Source of the DNA: Petunia secreta | Taxonomy: Eukaryota; Streptophyta; Magnoliopsida; Solanales; Solanaceae | Length of the DNA stretch: 64,000 nt | Reading direction: 5' to 3' | Assembly (NCBI GenBank): GCA_029990175.1 | Contig: JARKIP010000022.1 | Coordinates: forward strand, 21,302,001-21,366,000 | In this document: in pieces, positions 55,531 to 64,000 of the stretch | Numbering within the stretch: the first letter of the stretch is position 1 | Layout of the letters: each line of letters starts with the position of its first letter | Made by a program: the position numbers and the translations under genes | The notes under the pieces: model-generated | Told to the model about the DNA's origin: nothing | The model's input: only the letters and a program-made list of their open reading frames with translations | Database searches by the model: none

Positions 55531-56689
55531 ATCTAGACAACCTTAGGTCCCTTCTTATGAGAGAATCGATGAATTAAGTCCTTCTTAGCTCAATCAGGTA
55601 AATCAAATTTTATGTTCTTTGATTTAACCTTGCTAATTTTTATGTAGTTTCCTTTCAGGTGACCTGTGTTACCACAGAAGGTTTAAAGCATGTTGCAAGG
55701 TAGGCCTGTATATTTGCTTTTGGGAGGCAGTGGTTTCCTATAACCTAAATCTTTCTTTCCTTGGACTTGATTTTAAAGAACCCAATTCATTTTCTCTGAA
55801 AATTTGTTCCAATTGGTTAATCTGATGAGTTCATAGTCAGCCCTTTCAACCTTTTTTCTAAGAACTCTGTTCTTTTCAGTTTCTTGATAAAGAATCTCAT
55901 TTTTTCTTTTAAGCTCATTCTCAAGAAAAGTTTGAACCTCACTGATCACCTGCTTACTATTTGCATTCTTCATCTTTTTAGTTCAAGTTCAAGTTCAAGT
56001 TCTGAGATCTTAGAATTAGATACAAGAGCCTATCCCTTTAAAGAAGCATTTATTTCTTCAAATTCAGCATTTGCTTCCTCAAGGTTCTTGCACCTAGTTT
56101 TTAAGTTAAACAAAGTATCAGATAGTTTACCTTTCTCAGACTCTACCTTTTCATAGCCCTCAATTAAGGTGGCAGTTATCAGTATCAGATTGTCAGGTGA
56201 GTATGTATGTAATTTTTCATTCAATTCAATGAAACATACCTCAGCTGAGTGAGCCACTTTTTCTCCATCGGTTGCCATGAGAGCAGCTTCCTTCTTCTGA
56301 CTATCTCCATTGTAGAACTCTTTCAGTTTCTCCCAGATTTTTTTGGCAGATTTGCAATCCATCACCTTAGCTAGTACATCAAAAGTCATTCCATTCTTGA
56401 GATACAACATAGCTTTGGCATTTTCTTGAAGACAATCCAACACTTGTGGGTCCAGTTCTTCTACCGGTTTTGGAATCAGGGATTCATTGGCACCTCTTTT
56501 TACAGGGATATGGGATCCTCCTTTTACGATCAACCAAAGGCTGTAGTCCATGGCCTGAAGAAATACTTTCATTTTCTTCCTCCATCTATAACTAATTCCA
56601 TCAAACAAGGGAGGTCTGAAATGATTTCTTCCTTCTCTTATTTCAGGTGAACCAACCCCATCTGAGTCTTCACCTGTCAGTCCTTTCAA
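55531..56689 (-). pseudogene. Second gag-like segment of the copia element
   Basis: After the first gag's zinc knuckle, the minus strand gives a new gag-type start (GRNHFRPPLFDGISYRWRKK, then FLQAMDYSLWLIVKGG) and an alpha-helical UBN2-like region (KKIWEKLKEFYNGDSQKKEA). A long coiled coil follows (LKTRCKNLEEANAEFEEINA, then NELKRKNEILYQETEKNRVL), with breaks near 56,030 and 55,975. A second zinc-knuckle-like motif (FCGNTGHLKGN, about 55,680) has lost Cys residues. A coiled coil before the protease is known in Sireviruses. Confidence 0.6.
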
Positions 56690-57710
56690 TGCTAGAGGAG
56701 ATTCATCCTCTGATTCCTTTTCTCTCCATCAGACTCACTATCAGTTGGTCCCCAAGTTGAATAAAAAACTTTCTTCATCTTCCTTCTTTCTGCTCTAAAG
56801 TTAGGTGGACAATCCATAACATCATGATCCTTCTTGAAGCATTTAAAGCACCCTGAGTAGTCTGGACTGTCAACTATGTTCTTTTTCCCAGCATTATCTT
56901 TGGTGTTTTTCTTGAGCCTCTTGAACTTACCCAAACTAAACTTCTATTTGAGAGCACTGACCATAGCTGCTTTAACTGATTGTAAGTCAACGTACTCTTC
57001 AGGTTCCTCAGCTGCCTCAAGTGCGAGGGTCTAGTCATTGATTTGTTCTTCGACTCCTTCATCATCTCATGAGTCTTCAAACTACCCATCAGTTCCTCTA
57101 ACTTGATAGATTTCCGTGGTTTTGACTCAATTATAGTAGTCATCTTTGGTTCCCAAGAGTCAGGAAAGACATTCAGCACTTTATCAACTATTTCAACTTC
57201 CGGGAGTTCCATATCCAGAGATCTCATCTCTTTTGTGATAATGGTTTTCCTTGTCATCATATCCTGTATTGACTCTTTCTGACCCATTGTGAACAGCTCG
57301 AATTGTCTTTATAGCATTCTTCTTCTTGAGTCCTTGACTTCAGTGGTTCCTTCATGAGCGACTCCCAAGGCATCCCAAATTTCTTTAACGGTCTTGTAAG
57401 ATAAAACCCTGTTGAACTCTTTAGGACCTAGTCTGCAGATTATAAGCCTCTTGGCCTTGTGATTCTTTTCTATAATCTTGTAATAAGCATCATTATACTC
57501 AGATCTTTCCTTTGGTTCAGTACGAGCAATAACTCCTTTACCAACAATTTTGGTAGGAGTCAGATTTCCTTCAGAAACTATTAATAGTGGATAATCTTCT
57601 GCACAAATGTAGTTCTCCATTCCGTTTTTCCACCAAGCGTAGTATTGTCGATTGAACTGTGGAGGCTTCATAACCGATTTTCCTTCAGTAATTGTAGGTG
57701 GTGCACTCAT
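56690..57710 (-). pseudogene. Gag of the copia element, first segment (broken)
   Basis: An ATG at 57,710 opens MSAPPTITEGKSVMKPPQF, followed by the DUF4219/UBN2-like gag fold (YYAWWKNGMENYICAED, VKEIWDALGVAHEGT). A TAG lies at 57,309-57,311 in frame, and frame shifts occur near 56,930 and 56,690. The CCHC knuckle CFKCFKKDHDVMDC is intact (about 56,850-56,808). Gag would coat RNA in the virus-like particle. Start choice: first ATG after the primer site. Confidence 0.75.
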
Positions 57711-57753
57711 GATTTGATCCTTCTCAAGGTGTTAACCTAAAACGAGACGACCT

Positions 57754-57765
57754 GCTCTAATACTA
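57754..57765 (-). promoter_or_regulatory. Primer-binding site of the copia element
   Basis: The minus strand reads TAGTATTAGAGC, two differences from the tRNA-iMet site TGGTATCAGAGC, at the right distance before gag. Confidence 0.65.
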
Positions 57766-57769
57766 CTTC

Positions 57770-58654
57770 TTATACTCTAAGCACCTTCTATAGACACTAG
57801 AAGGAGGGGGTTTAATAGTATCCTCCGATTTCCACCGAAGAACCTGACTCTTAATTGCAAGAACTCTATTCTTGAGTTGTTGCCTCCACGGAAAAACACA
57901 AATATAAAAGTAAATAGCAATCCAAAAGACACAGTATTTTTACGTGGAAAACTCCTTGCTCAAGGAAGAAAAACCACGACCTACACTCTGGGATTTTGAA
58001 ACCGCTTCACTAACATGAAGAGCAAGTTTTAAACTACAAACACTGTAACGAAGGGGCTACACTCTGTACCCTAATCACTCAACAAAGCTAAACGCTAGCT
58101 TTACAAAATAATCACTCAAAGTTTACCTATTACAATGACTTCTAACATAAGCAGATAGGTAATACAATCAAAGCATAAAAACTCTGACAACTCCAATAAA
58201 GAACCTAAACCGATTCACTACTTTTGCTCTTAGTTCTTCACTGGTTGTCTTCAACAGTTACGTCACTTTAAGAGTTATTGAATTCGCCTTGTGTTTGCTC
58301 TGAACTCTTGTGGTGAATAACTGAGATCGGCTGCCTCAATTACTTGCTTTTATATGGGCTTTGTAACCCTAGCAGTATTTCACTAGGAAACCTTGTAAAC
58401 ATGACAAGTCCAGATTTCCCTGTGATACTTCTTTTGTTCAGCACTAACTCTTGTTCACACTTCAATAAGACAGCCCCGGCACAACTTCTTTTACCTGACT
58501 AGGATGCGCATAAGCCTACGCGCCACTACCCCTAGTTCTGCATGGATTTGCATTCTACAAAATCTTTTCATCATGTCCTTCTCATCAAGGATTAAGTTCT
58601 TCTCTAAGTCACTGAATCCTTTGTTTGTCATTCTTCAAAATATCTAATTCAACA
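57770..58654 (-). repeat. 5' LTR of the copia element
   Basis: On the minus strand it begins TGTTGAATTAGATATTTTGA at 58,654 and ends shortly before the primer site; the inner end is approximate. A TATAAAAG (58,347-58,354, minus) is a fair promoter. The partner LTR was not found, so no age or target duplication can be given. Confidence 0.6.
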
Positions 58655-59460
58655 GATACTGATTAGTGCCTTATAAATTCATCAAGTATTTTCGCCTTAT
58701 TAAGAAATTCTTCAACACCTTCTACAAATTCAAACTTCATCCGCCGCCATCCGAAATAATTTCTTTTATACATCCAACTACGATTTTCATGTTCTAAATC
58801 TACACAAAGATTACAACATTTAAAAAATTGAGATATATATTAATTCTCTACTCCAAAGAAAATAATTTATTATGAAACACTAGTAATTTGGAAAAGATTA
58901 AGACAATAATTCAAGGCAACGTCATCATTTCCTAAAGCTCTGATCTAGCATCACTTCATAAGCCAGAGGTGTTTACTAATTAACAAAGTACATATCTGTA
59001 AGGTGTTAAGTGTTAACTACATATTCATAAATTTTTTTACTAAACATGAGCAAAATTCCCAATGAAAACTAAAGTGAAATGGAAAACGTTCCAACTCCCA
59101 ATTAAAACCAATTGAAGATATATTAAATTAATCAATTTAATCATTATAGCTAAAATCAAAGTGAAAGATAATGAAATAAATAAATAATATCCCACTCTGA
59201 CACCGTCAGTCTTTTAACCTTAGCCGTGGATATTTGCTATACTACTAAATTTTCGTAAGGGCAATCCATTGTCCACCAACAACATATCTATCAAATTTGT
59301 ACCCATCCTTTAATAATCTTGTTGAATACATAGTGAGCTCTCAATTCAGTTTTATTAGCTTTTGTCAAGTGTAGTACTTTGCGTTATATGGCAGATTTTG
59401 ATAAATAACTAAGAACCTTTCTTGAAATTTTGTTTGTATTTTCAAAAACTTTCTTAAATG

Positions 59461-59509
<49 letters not shown>

Positions 59510-61423
59510 CTTATACTTATTTTTAACCTATTAACACATGATATGTTAAACTTTTACTTGAAATTCACCAGCCTTAGAGTTGAACTGAGGTACTAAACTT
59601 AACCAATATCAATGCACATTTAACTTAAAGTTACGACTTAAGATTCATACAGCAGATTTAAACATCAAGTATTTTAAGAAAACATCAGCAGTTGGACCAG
59701 AATTCCCAATCCAAGCCAAAGAATCCTTCAACATACAGAGGGTTAGCTTTCAAAAAGAACTTTGTAAATTCTAATCATTAACTATCAAAGGAACAATACT
59801 AACCAAAGAAAAACATCAGCGGAAATTTTACATACTCGCACAAAAGAAAATTGTCTAGGCTTCATTAATCACTATTGTAAAATCATTCCAGAGATAAGAA
59901 AAAAAACCTTCATGCTAATAGATAAATAAAAACAGTGCTAGACAGTTAAGAAATGCTTTATCCAAGCGGTCCAGATCTGGTAACACCAAATAAGCAAAAA
60001 TAAATAAAAAAAAATAATGAACTAACTTGGTAGATCCGGTAACGGCTGTTGGACCAGTGAGGGCGGAGATCTAGTGAGGACGGGTTGCTGCCCTACCATT
60101 TAGGGAAAACAAAATTGGGTTACGATTTTATTATTTTGGGAAAGAAGAAAAGAAAAGGAAAAGAAAGAGGAAGCACAAATGTACCAGAATCACGGGACGG
60201 CGAGACATAATGGTTGACCAGCGGCGAGTTATAAAGGGCAGAGATTCGATAATTTTTTTTTTTTTTGGGAAAAGGAGAAGAAAGAGAATAGGAAAAATAG
60301 TATTGGGTCGGGTAAATAAAAAGAGCTTCCAACTGATTCGGTCGAAAATAGGCATAGATAAAATAAAAATAAAAACCATCACCGATAGAATTAGTTGAAA
60401 AACTAAAAAAAAATTAAAATAAATATGCGGAATGGACCATTAAATATTTCGGCCGCATCTCAGTCCAAACATAATTAAAATAAATTTAAAAAGAAGGTTT
60501 GTTAATTTTCGATCGAATCGGTCGAAAACCTCTGAGTAGTCTTTTTTCGTTGAAATAAGATATATTTCTGTTAGTGAAATGAGTTACTACTTTATGCGCC
60601 AAGCTCTAGCGAGTGTAGCTAGGTAAACCACTCTTAGGCTGATGGATTCTGCACGTTACCTTAGATTAACTTGACCATATTCACACTCATGATATGTAAG
60701 TAAAACAACTTTACCCATTGGATAAAAACTACTCGAGCCGTTTACACCCCTAGATTTCTTTTTATTGACTTAAACTTTTTTGCTATTAGTTGAAGTGTTA
60801 GTTCTTTATCGAATATTTAAAATTAGCAAAAAAAATGCTCTATATTCATGAGACTATGAAGTTTACTAGCTTAAACTGTTATTATTCTCGACTCAGTATA
60901 TGTATCGATAGTTGAGCGGAGGGTTTGATTTTTATAGAAAAGTAGGGGGTGTAAATGATTTTCACCCGATTTATAAATAAAAAATGATATACCCTGAGTA
61001 GCGATCATGTGACACAGTATGTTTTCTACATGAATTCACCAATACACATTGAGGACCTATATGACGAAGGTGGAAGTGAAAGAAGAGGAGTTGATGGGTA
61101 CTTCCTTCCGAATATTATCAACAGAGTGTCAATTTTACAAAATCATGTTAAATGGGATCAAAAAGATAAACCATTACCCTAATGCCACAAATCTGTAAAT
61201 CTCCTAACTTAACTAAGACCTAATAGGCCCAGTAATGTAAAGGTCTAATCATTCTAGGGCTAGTTACATAAATAGCAGCGCATATATAATTATTCAATAT
61301 CTATTAACACTAACTTTTTATAGCCACACCCCTAATCAAGTTGCAATAGGTCCAGAAATAGGTGGTTCACAAACAACTTCTTCTATTCTGACCACTTCAT
61401 CTAATGCTCCTCCATCCATTTTG
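58655..61423. other. AT-rich DNA without recognisable genes
   Basis: About 2.8 kb with no recognisable protein, RNA or element. A TA dinucleotide run is listed separately. Purine-rich stretches at 60,130-60,190 and 60,250-60,290 generate small Lys/Arg-rich frames that are composition effects. A GATCTAGTGAGGACGGG segment near 60,068-60,084 stands out as GC-rich, but I cannot interpret it. Confidence 0.4.
59462..59506. repeat. TA microsatellite
   Basis: A pure TA run of about 45 bases. Confidence 0.9.
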
Positions 61424-61862
61424 GAGGAAACCTCGGCAGTTTTAAACTGATTTCAATCGATAGCCACGCTTATATTATGTTTTTCTGCAGTGGGTAGTAT
61501 GCATTAATTTTTCAAATATGGGGTGGGCTGTCATATTCTTTGCTAGATGGTTTTGGGAGGAATTTACTAAATTGGTGCTTGATTTTTATTGATACATAGA
61601 TCATTCATGCTTGTAACTGTAACTTTGCCGCTTTAGTTATTTTAGAGGAAACCTAGGAAGTTTGAAGGGACTTCGTTTGACACCCACTCTTATATTATGT
61701 TTTTGTGCAGTAAGTAGCATGCATTATTTTTTCAAATATGCAGTGACTATCATATTATTTGCTAGATGGTTTTTGGAGGCATGTACTAAACTGGTAAGTG
61801 ATTTTGATTGATACATGATCATTCATGCTTGTAACTGTAACTTTGTCGCTTTAGTTAATATT
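61424..61862 (+). repeat. ~220-bp tandem duplication
   Basis: Two diverged copies abut: GAGGAAACCT at 61,424 and 61,645 (spacing 221) and CTTTAGTT at 61,631 and 61,849 (spacing 218). Shared blocks include TTATATTATGTTTTT..GCAG, TTTTTCAAATATG, TTTGCTAGATGGTTTT and ATTCATGCTTGTAACTGTAA. No coding frame survives in both. Confidence 0.8.
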
Positions 61863-62389
61863 AAGGAAAGAGAACTCGGGTTTTCTTCAAGCTGCAGCTC
61901 TTTTTCGAGGATGCTATTTCATTTGAACCCGGGTGTTTTCAGGACTAGTGTTTAGAAAAAAAAATAGCGAGGAGATAACTGGTGTCAAATCTTGTCTTTT
62001 AACTTGCTAGTGACTTATTTGATATTTATATACTTTTTCTTTATATATTGCCCAATTATTTTGGGGCCTAACTAATATAAAAATATTCACTTGGCCTAAA
62101 AGCCATCTAACTAACTCTATAAAAAATTTCATCTCATGAATAATAAAATATATCCTTAATAAGATAAATCATTGCCCCTGATGTCACAAATCTGTAAATC
62201 TCCTCAAAAAAATATGATGATCCAAACTCAACAGTTTAAGACAACTGACTTTAATGAGGTAGAGATGAACGAGTTAAATAAGGTGTGTAATATTGTTATC
62301 ACAAAGCCTGTGGCAAAAAAGAAGCTAGATCCTTGTAATTGTACTGTCTCGTGCTCTATTGGCGAGTGCTGCACCAGTTCCAGTACCTA
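61863..62389. other. Spacer before the Tat-like fragment
   Basis: No recognised gene. A 43-base block at 62,163-62,205 (ending CACAAATCTGTAAATCTCCT) repeats 61,159-61,200 with a few differences, about 1 kb apart. A frame at 62,172-62,390 includes it and has a Cys-rich end (CNCTVSCSIGECC) but no recognisable family. Confidence 0.35.
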
Positions 62390-63420
62390 AGCACTTTTGT
62401 CTGCTGGAAAACCTCAATTACGACAGAACCACTGATGAGCACATAGCCACATACTTCTCTGCCATCAAGAAAAATGAGATAAAAGAATAAGAAACCCAGT
62501 TTGCCTGGTAAAGAGGTTTGGTTCAACCCTAACCAAGGGGGCCCCAACATGGTACACTCAGCTACCTATAGGGTTGATTGAGTCTTTCACCCAGATGTAG
62601 AATCTGTACAAGAAGGCGCACTCGGATGCCCGAAAATGAGAAAACATAATGGAAGACATCTTCGAGATCTGTCAGTGAGAAGGCAAATTGCTGAAGAATT
62701 ACTTGGAGAAGTTCTAGAAGGAACGGATGACCATCTCTCCTGTGCCCTATATAATCACTACGATAGCTTTTGACAAGAGTTTGAACCCTCGAGGTTCATT
62801 GGCCACACGGGAATTACAATAGATCATTCAAGAGTACTCGGTAACAACTTGGGACGCGTTGTACGAGCGAGACAATGATAAGATTTTATTAAGCCAGACG
62901 TGACCCAAGCACCTGAAAACAGCAGCCTAAGGAGCCGCAAGCGCGAACAAACAAAGGAGCTTAGGGCAGAGGACATAGGAACAAGAAACATAAGGGACTA
63001 CAAGTCTAACACACCAAAGCTCGTGGAAAAATATGATCACCCGAAAAGTGGCTTCTCACAATCACAAAGGGAAATCAACATCGAAAGAGTTCTTGGTCGA
63101 TTTGAAGAGCTAAGAATGCAGATTAATGCAGTGAAGTTCGTGAAGGATCATATGAAGAACACCTCGGTCGATTGGTCCAAGGATATTTTAGCTAAGCCTA
63201 GAAGGAGGGATTCAAACCTCTACTGCCAGCTCCACAGAGATCACGGGCATGAAACCGCAGGCTGCAAAACTTTGATACAAGAAGTAATGCACCTCCTCAA
63301 TAGGGGATATTTTAAGGATTTGCTGACAGAGAAAGGGAAGAAAACTTATGCTAAAAACAAGAACGTGGAAGGACCCTTAAAATTTTCGGAGAGGAAAAGG
63401 TCTATAAATGTGATTGTATG
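62390..63420 (+). pseudogene. Gag of a Tat-like Ty3/gypsy fragment (broken)
   Basis: The + strand gives a retrotransposon gag core with many stops: GSTLTKGAPTWY, KLLKNYLEKF, NPRGSLATRELQ and TTWDALYERDNDKILL (62,490-62,885). An open stretch of 173 codons then ends at 63,421, with the zinc-binding-like segment YCQLHRDHGHETAGCKTL (63,224-63,277) and LLNRGYFKDLLTEKGK. That wording is typical of Tat/Retand-type gag. No leader or LTR lies upstream in recognisable form. Confidence 0.65.
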
Positions 63421-64000
63421 AGGTCCAGTGTTGCCCAGTGATCTCGAAGTAAAGGTATTGAAGTAAGCATATAAAAGAAGGGTTCTTTCCATGATGGGAT
63501 AATATTGTTTGCTGACAAAGATTTTGATGGTTGTGACTTTTCCCATCATGATGGCTTGGTTATAACCTTAAGGGTTGGGGACATGGACGTTAAGCGTGTC
63601 TTAGTCGACACCGGTAGTGACATAAACTTAATCAGGTGGGAAACCATACAGGCCATGGGCATCGTAGACCAAATAGTCTCGAGCTCTTACGCCTTAGCAG
63701 GATTCAACAATTTATGTAAAAAATCCGTTGGGGAAGTGACTCCCACAGTTCACACACCCGAAGCCGTTCACACCACATGTTTCCAAGTAATGAAATAAGG
63801 CATTCCATATAATGTTATTGTAGGACGATCATGGATTCGCAAGAAGAAGGCGGTGTTGTCCACCTCGTACCAGAAGTAAAAATACCCAACTAAGTAAGGA
63901 AATCCATTGAGAACAACATGCTGCAAGGGAGTTACAAAACAACTATCATTGGAGCAGCTAAGCCCAGCGAGCAGGAAGGGCCAAGCCCAAGCGAAATAGA
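63421..64000 (+). pseudogene. Protease of the Tat-like fragment, running off the edge
   Basis: DFSHHDGLVITLRVGDMD precedes LVDTGSDINLIRWET, the aspartic protease active site (DTG at about 63,608-63,616). A TAA follows at 63,796-63,798; the expected GRSWIRKKKAVLSTSYQK continues (63,823-63,876), and the rest is broken up to the window end. RT, if present, lies outside. Confidence 0.65.

Larger units (their letters stand above)
51293..58654 (-). mobile_element. Sirevirus-like Ty1/copia element G (main part)
   Basis: Minus-strand order is 5' LTR, tRNA-iMet-like primer site, gag, protease, integrase, RT, RNase H, then an env-like ORF. RT after integrase identifies Ty1/copia; the env-like ORF after pol identifies a Sirevirus type. 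The element continues at 33,842-35,011 beyond element C. The 3' LTR is missing. All genes are damaged. Confidence 0.75.

Noticed and set aside
60120..60398. Overlapping small frames rich in Phe/Pro or Lys/Arg
   Set aside because: They come from purine-rich low-complexity DNA on opposite strands.
1..64000. tRNA, rRNA, snoRNA or host protein-coding genes
   Set aside because: Nothing outside the repeat elements showed a recognisable conserved protein or RNA pattern by reading; a covariance-model and protein search would be needed to exclude small RNAs.

Overview
The window is nuclear plant DNA and almost entirely transposable elements. No host gene, tRNA, rRNA or CRISPR array is seen. Plant origin follows from Ty3/gypsy elements of the Athila, Ogre/Tat and chromovirus types, a Sirevirus-type Ty1/copia element with an env-like ORF, and a CACTA transposon. 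The 3' tail of the LINE at 31.3 kb (conserved block around 'tatcccacaagtggggtctgg' ending in a TTG/CAA-type repeat) is a form I associate with Solanaceae, so a nightshade-family genome is my best guess. Family and species are inference.

Layout. 1-5.75 kb: 3' half of an Athila-like element on + (integrase end, broken extra ORF, polypurine tract, LTR). 5.75-6.48 kb: unassigned LTR-like fragment with a TATA box. 6.48-13.07 kb: two decayed CRM-like chromovirus copies on the minus strand, apparently sharing one LTR. 13.07-18.88 kb: Ogre-like element A on +, internally deleted, with a ~204-bp tandem array. 18.88-28.58 kb: Ogre-like element B on +, whose 5' LTR is interrupted by a probable 2.5-kb solo LTR (22,746-25,261). 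It still has its primer-binding site and an open 433-aa ORF1. 28.58-33.06 kb: 5'-truncated CACTA transposon on + with decayed TNP2 transposase, intact right terminus and an inserted minus-strand RTE LINE with a 16-bp target duplication.

33.5-58.65 kb is a nest three elements deep. The outermost is a Sirevirus-like copia element on the minus strand (5' LTR at 58.6 kb, gag, pol, env-like ORF ending at 33.84 kb). Its env-like ORF is split by Ogre-like element C (minus strand, LTR copies at 35.0-38.1 and 49.3-51.3 kb). Element C carries a 69-bp tandem array, and in that array sits the youngest element, CRM-like chromovirus F on + (40,068-47,589). F has a CCCTC target duplication, a tRNA-iMet primer site, a clean polypurine tract and LTRs that differ by eye at about 13 sites plus a 43-bp expansion of a palindromic repeat.

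58.65-62.4 kb is AT-rich with a TA microsatellite and a 220-bp tandem duplication but no recognisable gene. 62.4-64.0 kb is a decayed Tat-like gag-protease fragment running off the right edge.

No element is coding-competent. Element F has one internal deletion/frameshift, two in-frame stops and a second frameshift in pol. The longest undamaged frames are the F gag-protease-RT part, the Ogre B ORF1 and the C-terminal part of the Sirevirus env-like ORF. I do not see a new molecular system here. The most interesting points are the palindromic repeats in the CRM-like LTRs, integrase coding that runs into the LTR, and the order of nested insertions.
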